Below, piece by piece: positions 35,220-43,973 of a DNA stretch of 64,000 bases. This DNA is from JAHBVL01 sp963712055. GTDB lineage: Bacteria > Chloroflexota > Chloroflexia > Thermomicrobiales > UBA6265. The DNA is taken from assembly GCA_963712055.1 (NCBI GenBank), contig CAVQGN010000007.1, forward strand, positions 147,103 through 211,102. The letters run 5' to 3'. A program made the position numbers and the translations under genes. Each line of letters opens with the position of its first letter. Positions within the stretch are counted from its first letter, which is position 1. A model generated the notes under the pieces. That model made no database searches and was not told the DNA's origin. It saw nothing but the letters and a program-made list of their open reading frames with translations.

Positions 35220-36208
35220 CAGTTGCTCCCTTCGACTGCGACGGTGACACCGCCAAGGAGTGCATTTCCAGCTAACGCCGTGACGTTTATCTGCTGACGG
35301 CCGTGGAATCCATCCGGGGCGGTGAATGCAATTGTGACCGGTCTGGTTTGACCTGCCTCGAGTTGCAGTTCGCGCGTTTCGAGCTCGACGGTCCAGTCTT
35401 CGGGAACGGGCCAGTTATCGCGGTTATGAGCAGCAATTGCGCGAGCGCGATGACGTTTGCGTTCTTCTTCCGAGGCGTCGGGGGAACACCTTTCTGGCTG
35501 GGGCGGCACATAGGCATCGACAAGAAGCTGAAGGAGCTGCGTGGTGGGCGTTTCGTTGCGAAGGGGAAAGGTGGTCGTCGCGTGCGGTGAGTTGAGCTTG
35601 GCGACTACGACATTGTGCTGTCCGAGATTGTTCCCGGGTTCGGCGTCATCGGTCCATTCGAGCACGATCTGCAAGCAGTAGTGGCCCGGTGTTGCTGGAG
35701 TCTTCCAGGGAATCTGGGCAAACGCTGGCGAACCGGCCGCGCCTTTGACGGGGAGGTCGACGGTCGTTGAGCCGATTTCGTGGCGGATAGTGCCAATCCC
35801 GAACTCGAGATAGGACGCGTGTACGGGCAGGCCGACAGCTGGGGCGGATGTCGAGTTGTTCCAGATTCGGGCGATCACCACGTAATCGGTATCCGGGACG
35901 AGTTCATACGAGTTAACCGAGGTACCTGGGGAGGCTGGATGTTCGAGCGTAATATCGGGATTGTTCCAGGTCACCGCCAGACTCTGCGCGTGCAGGAAGG
36001 GCTGGCTGTAAATGAGCGGATCAGGCTGGCGATAATGCCAGGCAGGGACGGTCGTTGATCCGGGACGTTGCGGGGTTGCTCGCATTGTGCGGCAGAGTGA
36101 AATCAGGCCCCTGATCAACCAGAGGAGCCAGGCGAGAGCCACGCCAATGGCCAGCAGGTTCAGGCAGGATCGGACGTGAGAGCGTTGCCCTGATGGATCA
36201 TCCTTCAT
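35219..36208 (-). CDS. Membrane-anchored protein with CARDB/Ig-like region
   Basis: A 329-aa protein with one N-terminal transmembrane helix (LLAIGVALAWLLWLIRGLISL). The outside part has phrases like YVVIARIWNNSTSAPAVGLPV and GHYCLQIVLEWTDDAEPGNN, typical of CARDB or similar adhesion-type Ig folds; a C-terminal strand set (RPVTIAFTAPDGFHGRQQIN) may be another. Function unknown. It is the first gene of the pair overlapping 33948-35219. Confidence 0.65.
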   Translation of the reverse strand: MKDDPSGQRSHVRSCLNLLAIGVALAWLLWLIRGLISLCRTMRATPQRPGSTTVPAWHYRQPDPLIYSQPFLHAQSLAVTWNNPDITLEHPASPGTSVNSYELVPDTDYVVIARIWNNSTSAPAVGLPVHASYLEFGIGTIRHEIGSTTVDLPVKGAAGSPAFAQIPWKTPATPGHYCLQIVLEWTDDAEPGNNLGQHNVVVAKLNSPHATTTFPLRNETPTTQLLQLLVDAYVPPQPERCSPDASEEERKRHRARAIAAHNRDNWPVPEDWTVELETRELQLEAGQTRPVTIAFTAPDGFHGRQQINVTALAGNALLGGVTVAVEGSN

Positions 36209-36292
36209 TCATCGATTGTAGTGACCGGATCGCTCGTCCACAAGGGGTATTCGTGCGGATTTTTGCCATTCCAAACAAGAGGCGCGGAGAAG

Positions 36293-36312
36293 GCCCGGTC
36301 TCTGGACCGGGC
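36293..36312 (-). terminator. Hairpin after the BNR-repeat gene
   Basis: GCCCGGTC (36293-36300) pairs with GACCGGGC (36305-36312) around TCTG, 36 bases past the stop of the minus-strand gene at 36348. Nearby GCGCCAGAG/CTCCAGCGC sequence could add a second, weaker hairpin. Confidence 0.6.
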
Positions 36313-36347
36313 GCCAGAGCGGTGATGCTCCAGCGCCCGGTATGTTG

Positions 36348-39300
36348 CTAGACGGAGGCGATTGCTCCGGAACCGGACTCGGCGATCAGTGCGTTGAGAT
36401 CGGCGAGATCCTTTTTGACCAGTTTGTCGAAGGCTTTGATCTGCTTTTCGATCTGCCCGCTGACATCGGCATAGGCTTCCTCGGCGGCGGCCGTTGGCCG
36501 GTAGTCACCCAACGCGACGGCGCTCGGGATGTTTTCCAGTTTGTCGAAAAGGCGTGCACCGGCATTGATACCATCAGCCCAACCAGCACGGAGATCGGGA
36601 ACGAGCAGGGTTTTCTCGATTTCGAGGACCTGTTCGCGCAGCGCGGCGGCAGCGGTCGCCACCTTTTTGCCTTTCGGCATCTTGGCGGCACGGTCTTCCC
36701 AGCCACTCAACTGACCCCGGAGTTCGCGCATCTGGTTGATCTTTGTCACGGTTTGATCAATCGACGCATGTATCCGCAGCAGAAGATCTTCCTGGGCTTC
36801 AAGGTCCTTTTGCGATGTCGAAACAGATGGTTGCTTGACGACGGTTAGCGGTTGGCTCTGCTTCGATTTGCCGACGGTTAGTTCGACGGTGAACGAACCG
36901 GGAGCGACCAATGGACCTGGCGATGGTCATTTCGCTGGCGGGATCGGAACCGATGATCTTCGTGGCCGGCGCATGCCGCAGGTCCCAAATAAAGCGATTC
37001 CAGCCCGCACTGGCCGGGAGGCGGACTTCCTTCGGCGGCGTTTCATCGTCCGCGAGGCGACTGGTGAAAGTCCGGATTTCCTTGCCGCCGTCAGCACTGA
37101 TGGTCAGGCTGATCGGTTCCGCCGGAGCCTCCGGGAGGTAATAGGTGATGATCGCGCCGCGAGGGGGATTCTCGCCGGCATCGAGGAAGGTCCGGTGTTT
37201 GACGCCGTACTCATCGGTCGAGGCGAGATAACCACCGCCAAGGCCTCCGAGATAGTTGGTGAAACCGGGGGTGTCATCGCTCCAGTCGATTCCCGGCAGG
37301 ACACGCAGGGTCTCCCGGGGTGGGAAGAGATGCGGGTCGGAGCCAGGCTGCTGGCTCGCGAGTTCACGGAGCGGGGTGAGATCGTCGATGATCCAGATTG
37401 CGCGACCGTGGGTGCCGACCACGAGATCGGTGTCCTTGACCAGGAGTTCGTGGATTGGGGTGACCGGGAGATTGATCTGGAGTCGCTGCCACGAATCGCC
37501 GTCGTCCATCGAGACATAAACGCCCGTTTCCGTGCCGACATAGAGGAGACCCGGAGTGGTGGGATCGCAGCGGATCACGCGGGTGAAATCGTCGCGCGGG
37601 ATACCGCTGTCAATCCGGGTCCAGGACTTGCCATAGTCGCGGGTGACGAAGAGATAGGGCTCGTTGTCGTCGAGTTTATAGCGCGTGCCGGCGAGGTAAA
37701 CCGTTTTCTGGTCGAACGGGGAGACCTCGAGACCGGAGATCATCGTCCACTCCGGCAGAGCCGGTGGTGTGATGTTCGACCACGATTTGCCGCCATCCTT
37801 CGAGAGATGAACGAGGCCGTCGTCGGTTCCGGCCCAGAGGAGCCCCTTCTTGTGGGGTGACTCGACCAGCGAGAAAACCGTGGCATAGGTTTCGGCGCCG
37901 ATGGCGTCAAGATTGACCGGACCGCCGGTTGGCAGGAGGGTGGAGGGATCGGCCTTGGAGAGATCGGGGCTGATGGGTTCCCAGGTTTGGCCTTCGTCGG
38001 TGCTCTTGAAGACCATGTTGCCGCCGATGTAGACGGTGTTCGGATCGTGTGGCGAGATGACGATCGGATAGGTCCAGTTGAAACGGTATCTGTGCTCACC
38101 AGCGCCCTGACCGCGGGTGTCTTCCGGCCAGGTGGTGATCAGACGGATCTGATCGATCGAGCGGTCATAGCGCTGCAGCGAGTTGCCGCCGCCTGGTGAA
38201 GAACCGATCGCGCCGACATAGAGGATGTCCGGATTGTCGGGTCGAGGCTGGATGTAACCACTTTCACCGGTGCCGGCGACATAGGTGTCGACATAGCCGA
38301 TCGAGGGTTTGTTGGTGCGGCTGGGAACGGCGATCGAGGTGTTGTCCTGCTGCGTGCCGTAGACGATGTAAGGATCTTCGTTGCTGATGCCGAGGTGGTA
38401 GAACTGGGCCGTTTTCTGGTTGTAGACGGTGCTCCAGGTCTGGGCGCCATTCAGTGACACGTTCGCACCGCCGTCGTTGCCCTGAATCATCCGCTGGTTG
38501 TTGGTCGGATCGATCCAGAGGTCGTGGTTGTCGCCGTGCGGGGTCGGGATGGTGATGAAGGTCTTGCCGCCGTCGTCACTGCGATGGAAATCGAGGTTGT
38601 TGACATAGACCCGTTCCGGATCCTGCGGATCGGCGGTCAGGTGGATGTAGTACCAGGCGCGCGAGAGGAGGTTCTGGTTGTCAGAGACCTTGGTCCAGTT
38701 CTGGCCCATGTCATCCGAGCGGTAGAGACCGCCTTCGGTCCTGTGCTCGATCAGTGCCCAGACGCGGCCCGAGCGGGCGGGTGAAGCGGCAACGGCGATC
38801 TTGCCGCGCGGACCTTTCGGCAATCCTGGGCGGTCACTGATGTCGGTCCAGGTGTCGCCTCCGTCGGTCGACTGCCAGATACCGGATTCATCGCCACCGG
38901 AGTTGAGTTCCCAGAACGTGCGCCGAGCTTCCCAGATGCTGGTGTAGAGGATGCGGGGGTTGGCGTCGTGGGTGATGTCGACCGCGCCGGCTTTGTCGCT
39001 GACGAAGAGAACGTGGTTCCAGGTTTCGCCGCCATCGGTCGTCTTGTAGACACCGCGTTCGGCGTTAGGTCCGAAAGCGTGTCCGAGAGCGGCAACCCAG
39101 ACGGTATCGGGATCGGACGGATGGACTTTGAGTTTGCCGATATGGCGGGTGTCTTCGAGTCCGAGATGAGACCAGGTGCGACCAGCGTCGGTCGAGCGGT
39201 AAACGCCGTCACCGGAAACGACATCGATCCTGATCGTTGATTCGCCCATCCCGGCGTAGATGACGTTGGAATCGGAGGGCGCGACGGCGAGTGCGCCGAC

Positions 39301-39504
39301 CGACGATGAGTTGAAAAAGCCATCGGAAACGCAATGCCAGTAGGTCCCGGCGTCAGTGGTTTTCCAGACTCCGCCCGCGCAGGCGCCGAAGTAGAAGGTG
39401 GCGAGATCGTCGTAACTGCCGGAAACGGCAACAACGCGACCGCCACGGGTCGGACCTATGCAGCGGGCCCTGAGCAAGCCGTCGAAGGTTTCGGGGGTCG
39501 TCAT
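36348..39504 (-). CDS. BNR/sortilin-type beta-propeller protein (one frameshift)
   Basis: About 1050 aa once joined. Dozens of BNR-type Asp-box repeats are seen (DAGTYWHCVS, DAGRTWSHLGLED, DGGETWNHVLF, DGGKSWSN), as in the VPS10/sortilin or 'glycosyl hydrolase BNR' beta-propellers that lack a proven enzymatic role. The first frame continues to MTIARS at about 36920. From there the second frame gives PLVAPGSFTVELTVGKSKQ and a helical C-terminus ending at 36348. A single base indel near 36917 joins them. The start is the ATG at 39504 after GGAG; there is no signal peptide, so it is probably cytoplasmic. Confidence 0.8.
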
Positions 39505-39692
39505 GTGGTGACTCCTCTGGTGATGATGAGCGAACCATATTCCTTTTCGGAAGGATAGCAGGGGGAGCAGCGGTTCCGAACTCGATCGGTCGTACGGGAG
39601 GCCGCGTGGCTGCGCAATGTGGTCGGTGGTGAATGGCGGGCACAGATTCTTCCCGCATGCAGTTGGTACTTCAATAGAAGAGAGGTTTCTCA

Positions 39693-40586
39693 ATGGCGAT
39701 GACAAAGGCCGAAGCGGCCAAGTTGACGAACGATCTGCTCCTGCGCGGGGTGATCGAAACGATCGTGCGTGAAAGCGAGTTGCTGACGCGATTGCCGTTC
39801 ATGGAGGTAACCGGGACCTCGGTGACCTACAACCGGGAGTCGACGATGCCTGCGGCAGGGTTCTACGATGTTGGCGATACCTGGTCCGAAGCGACGCCGA
39901 CATTCACGCAGGTGACGGCAAACCTGAAAATCCTGGGCGGGGATGCGGATGTCGACAATTTCATCCAGGCGACCTATGCCGATCCCAACGATATCGAAGC
40001 CGAGGTGATCGGGAACCGGGCGAAAGCGATTGCCCATGTCTTTTCCGACTCGTTCTTTAATGGAGACACGGCGCTGAACCCGAAAGCGTTCGATGGGCTG
40101 ACCAAGGTCCTGAACGGAACTGGTCAGGAGGTGGTGGCTGGCACCAACGGTGGTCAATTGACGCTCGACCTGATGGATCAAATGATCGATAAGGTCATGC
40201 CCGGCAAACCGGATGCGCTCTTTCTGAGTCGGCGAACGCGGCGGAAGTTGAGTTCGCTCCGTCGCGATAGTGGGAATTTGCTGGAAACGGGAGTGGATGC
40301 GTTTGGACGTAGGGCGCTTTTCTATGATGGAATCCCATTGATCATCGACGATTTTATCAGTGACACCCAAGCCCATGGCACATCTGGTGCGGTGTGTTCG
40401 TCGGTCTATGCGGTCAAGTTCGGCCAGGGTGTCGGGGTGATGGGTCTCGAGCATGGCGGCGTCCAGATCGAACCGGTCGGCGAACTGGAAACGAAGGACG
40501 CGAGTCGCTGGCGGCTGAAATGGTACGCGGGGATGAGTGTCTTTTCGATGCTCGGCGTGGCGCGGGTGAAGGGGATTCTTCCGTAG
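39693..40586 (+). CDS. Phage major capsid protein (HK97-like)
   Basis: A 297-aa protein resembling phage major capsid proteins of HK97 fold, with an N-terminal arm (MTKAEAAKLTNDLLLRGVIE), an E-loop-like region (YNRESTMPAAGFYDVG), P-domain text (FFNGDTALNPKAFDGLTKV, ALFLSRRTRRKLSSLRRD) and a C-terminal A-domain (VGVMGLEHGGVQIEPVG). AGAGAGG lies before the ATG. It is 5.7 kb from the terminase half of the module, with no protease or tail genes nearby. Parts of its last 137 bases recur at 42056 and 46752. Confidence 0.82.
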   Translation: MAMTKAEAAKLTNDLLLRGVIETIVRESELLTRLPFMEVTGTSVTYNRESTMPAAGFYDVGDTWSEATPTFTQVTANLKILGGDADVDNFIQATYADPNDIEAEVIGNRAKAIAHVFSDSFFNGDTALNPKAFDGLTKVLNGTGQEVVAGTNGGQLTLDLMDQMIDKVMPGKPDALFLSRRTRRKLSSLRRDSGNLLETGVDAFGRRALFYDGIPLIIDDFISDTQAHGTSGAVCSSVYAVKFGQGVGVMGLEHGGVQIEPVGELETKDASRWRLKWYAGMSVFSMLGVARVKGILP

Positions 40587-40599
40587 GCGGCCAATTCGC

Positions 40600-41918
40600 T
40601 CAGGTGCTGGGGTTGGCGATACAAATGCCGTTCCGGCATGTCGATCCCTGACCACACTGCTGATTGCAGCCCCCGCAATGATTGGGATCCGAGGAGGTGT
40701 CAGCGCATATGCCTTCTCCGCAAATGGTGCCCTCACAAGTCCTGCATTCACTGAAGGCTGGGCTGAAGATTCCGCAGAATCCCTCGCAGCATTGCGCGTT
40801 GGAGGTGCAGCCGAACGTCAGGGGAACGCAGCTGGAGCATTCGCCTGCATAGCAGCTCTCACCCGGGCCGCATGGATTTCCGCAGGCGCCGCAGTTCTGG
40901 GCGTCGTCCAACCGTGAGCAGTAGAGTCCGCCATCGCAGCAAACTTCATCCTGCGTGCAGCAGGCATCCCCGCAGATTTCTCTCGGTTCGAAGCAGGTGG
41001 CACAGAGACTTTGCCCGTTGATTTCCGTGCAGTAGTCTCGCGGAGAGCAGCAATCCCCTCCCACACAGGTTTCACCAGAACGGCGGCAATTCTGACAGAC
41101 ACCGGAACTGCAGCCGAAACCGTCTGGACACTCGTTGAAACAGGAGCCACAGTGGAAATCGTTCGACTGTAAATCCGCACAGATCTTCCCTGAGCAGAGA
41201 GTGAAGTCGCAAGGCTCGCACTGATTTCCGGAGGCGCCGTACTGCTGACAGAAACCGGAGCAACACTCAGAACCATCGCTGCACGAGGAGATGTCCGGTT
41301 TGCAGGTCGTGCACGTTCCTCCGACGCAGGTTTGGTCGGGCTGACAGGCGATTGCCGCAGCCGCCGCAGTTTGCGGGATCGGAAGTGATGGAGACGCATG
41401 CACCTCCACAGCAGGTTTCGCTGGGGTCGTCTACATTTTGGCACGCAGACGCCATCGGTTCCGCAAACGAGGCAGGCATCCTGGCAGTCTGCATCTTCAC
41501 AACAGAGGTCGGCGCCAAGACAGGATTCTGTTCCACCCTGGCTGCAGCAGCGCTGGTCGGCCGGACAGCATCCGGATGCGATCGAGCTACACGCCCGTGC
41601 GGACGGGCAGCACAGTTCTTCACCGACGCAGACGTCGCCCAGGGCGCAGCATTCGCCATCGCAGCATTGGTCTGGTGAATCACAGCACTCGAATCCGCAT
41701 TGGGTCCCGGCGCAGGGAGGAGGCGATGAGGTGGTTGGTGCTGGGGTCGTCGCAGGCGGCGTCGTGGAGATACTCGATCGGCGGGCGTCCGCCGGATCGA
41801 CGACAGCATTCGAAACAGCGACCGCGGCGCCCAGCCCGAGGAACCCCTTGATGATCGAGCGACGAGACTGTCCTGACGCGAGCGCCCTGGTCAGGCAATC
41901 GAAACGCTTGTCATCCAT
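40600..41918 (-). CDS. Cysteine-rich Tat-exported protein (two frameshifts)
   Basis: About 439 aa once joined. The start is MDDKRFDCLTRALASGQSRR followed by SIIKGFLGLGAAVAV, the same Tat leader family as the gene at 4995. The body contains repeated CCxGxCC motifs and NCGGCGN/NCGACGNPCGPG units like those of bacterial Stig1-type proteins. Two frame breaks are needed. Near 41440 the sense passes from GVCVPKC to CQNVDDPSETCCGG, and near 41355 from NCGGCGN to ACQPDQTCVGGT. Conserved cysteine spacing continues across both, so sequencing indels are likely. GGAGATC precedes the ATG. It is convergent with the capsid gene, 13 bases away. Confidence 0.7.
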
Positions 41919-42506
41919 TCCGATCTGATCTCCAATGCAGGCCTTGCTACCCGAGGTCATCAGTCTGTTTCGCTTATGGCCCTTTTGCTAGCAATCGTAG
42001 CACTTTGCTGGAGAAAATCAACAGGTGGAGCGGGTCTGCATCATCGTTGCCGGTTGCGGTTGACGCGGTACGCCGGGATGAGTGTCTTTTCGATGCTGGG
42101 CCTGGAACTCGTGTGAAGGGATTGGCGCGAACGCTGACAGAGGAGACATTGCCTGGAGAACGACCTTCCTCTCTCCAGGAGCCCGGTATCAGTGGCGACC
42201 CTCGCTATAACGAGGTTGTTATTCTTCGCACCTCCCCCGTATCAGGATTGACATACATCACGGTCAACAATGCAGACGGACTGGGTACGGAGCTGCGGCG
42301 ATGTACATCAGGGTCGAGGTAGCTCATCAGGGCACTCGCCGTTCACTGATCTCTGGTTGTATGAAGCGGAGATTCAGGAAATCCTTTTCAATCGGCCGCA
42401 GAGTCGGTCGCCGGATCGAGCGTGAGATTTTCGTGGCATGACTTCTGTGCGATCGATCGCCAGTCGGGGATTTCGCATCTCGAGGCTCATGTCAGGAGGA
42501 GTCCCG
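41919..42506. other. Intergenic region of ~590 bp with a capsid-gene remnant
   Basis: Holds the divergent promoters of the cysteine-rich and Usp-CBS genes and, at 42056-42123, a capsid-gene 3' fragment on the plus strand. The remainder shows no convincing coding sequence. Confidence 0.6.
42056..42123 (+). pseudogene. Capsid-gene 3' fragment, left copy
   Basis: Matches the capsid-gene 3' end around the YAGMSVFSML codons. A 35-base core (42067-42101) is identical to bases 46824-46858 in the right copy and carries variants not found in the intact gene (GCCGGG, GCTGGGC). Downstream similarity fades within 20 bases. Confidence 0.8.
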
Positions 42507-43973
42507 ATGACCAAGACAATCATTGTCCCGTTCCCTCATCCTGATCAGGATCCCGAGCGGATCGCCGCCACGGCAATCCCTATGGCGCGTTTGCTGGCGG
42601 AGGCTTCAGGAGGCAGTATCCTCCTTGTCTCAGCGGTTGATATCGTGCCCCGATTCGATCCTCTGGCGCGGCGTCTCAGCGTCCCCAACGAGGAGCTCCG
42701 CGCCTCTTTGCTTCAGCAGGCGAGCGATGCGCTCGGGGAAGCTGCGAAAGAATTCGGCGAACTCCCAGTCGAGACGAGCGTGGTCTGGGGGAACCCTGTC
42801 GACAGCCTCGTCGAAATCATTGAACAGATCGAACACCCTATCCTCGTCGTGGGCAGCCGCGGGCGCCGTGGACTCAATCGGACCCTCTACGGCAGCGTAG
42901 CGCTTTCGCTCGTTCGCGAGGTCTCGTGCCCCGTGCTGGTCGTTCAGGGGCTCGCGGTCGCTACCGACATCAGCCTGCCTCGCCTGACGAGGATGGTTGT
43001 TCCGCTCGATCGGTCAAGACTCTCGGAAGAGGCTCTCGCAGCTGCCGCCGCTTTGCTGGAACCGGGTCAGGCAACCCTTCATCTTCTCCACGTGATCGAG
43101 ATCGATCCTGGTCTTCGGGAATGGCCTGTGCACGAGGTGCCCACTATCGATCAACTTGAAGCACGCAAGTACCTTGAGAATCAGGCGGCTCCGTTGCTCG
43201 AGCAAGGGCACAAAGTGAGTATCGATGTTCGCGCGGGTCAGCCGGCTGATGAGATCGTCGCTGCTGCTGCGCACCTTGGGGCTGGTTTGATCGTCATGGC
43301 GACGAATGGTCGAAGCGGCTTCAGCCGTCTCGTGTTTGGATCCGTCGCCGAGCGAGTTCTGCAGCGTTCACGGTCACCGCTTCTCCTGATCCGGCCTGAC
43401 GGAAAGGCAATCGAGGCGGCTGAGAAAGAGGCCCAAAGGAGGCGGGAACCTGCCACGATGCGACCCGCTGGGGTCGTTTCCACTCCTCCCGATGTGTGGA
43501 GTCTTTCTGCAAAGGACCTTATGAGGTCGCTTCCAATCGTTGCAAGCGCGGACACCCCAGCTTCGAAAATCGTCGAGACCATGCTGGAGCTCGATATCGA
43601 CTGCATCCCGGTCGTAGGATCTCGCGGCGAATTGATCGGCATCGTGTCTGAATCCGACTTCGTCGCATCTGACCAAGGTGTTCCGATTACGGCGTACCAG
43701 GTTCCGCAGCTTTTCAAGCGAGGCCTTTCCCAAGATGCTTTGGCCGACATTTACGCTGCGGGCGCGCTCTTCACGGCCGAGCAGATTATGTCGAAAGAAG
43801 TCCTGGGCGTCGCCGAGGATGAGCCTGTGACGACTGTCGCCCGCAAACTGCTTTCACCGTTCGTCCGGTGGGTGTTTGTGCACCGTGGCGGGGTCCCAGT
43901 CGGGATAATCGCCGAACGGGACCTGCTGAAGCTTCTCATTCCCGGTACCGTGAAACGAGCGGCCGATGGCTGA
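42507..43973 (+). CDS. Universal stress protein with two Usp domains and a CBS pair
   Basis: A 488-aa protein. Residues about 1-150 and 160-300 are Usp domains; each has the nucleotide-binding phrase near the end, VVGSRGRRGLNRTLYGSVA and VMATNGRSGFSRLVFGSVA. Residues about 340-480 hold two CBS motifs (SKIVETMLELDIDCIPVVGSR, then TVARKLLSPFVRWVFVHRGG). CBS pairs sense adenine nucleotides and regulate partner proteins or channels. AGGAGG precedes the ATG at 42507. It overlaps the P-type ATPase gene by eight bases, which suggests it regulates that pump. Confidence 0.88.
   Translation: MTKTIIVPFPHPDQDPERIAATAIPMARLLAEASGGSILLVSAVDIVPRFDPLARRLSVPNEELRASLLQQASDALGEAAKEFGELPVETSVVWGNPVDSLVEIIEQIEHPILVVGSRGRRGLNRTLYGSVALSLVREVSCPVLVVQGLAVATDISLPRLTRMVVPLDRSRLSEEALAAAAALLEPGQATLHLLHVIEIDPGLREWPVHEVPTIDQLEARKYLENQAAPLLEQGHKVSIDVRAGQPADEIVAAAAHLGAGLIVMATNGRSGFSRLVFGSVAERVLQRSRSPLLLIRPDGKAIEAAEKEAQRRREPATMRPAGVVSTPPDVWSLSAKDLMRSLPIVASADTPASKIVETMLELDIDCIPVVGSRGELIGIVSESDFVASDQGVPITAYQVPQLFKRGLSQDALADIYAAGALFTAEQIMSKEVLGVAEDEPVTTVARKLLSPFVRWVFVHRGGVPVGIIAERDLLKLLIPGTVKRAADG

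Noticed and set aside
39693..40586. Capsid protein as an encapsulin
   Set aside because: A terminase gene lies on the same strand nearby, no cargo enzyme is adjacent, and the protein has the arm and loop features of phage capsids.
31876..40586. A functional gene transfer agent
   Set aside because: Portal, protease and tail genes are missing and the module is interrupted; kept only as a possibility in the findings.
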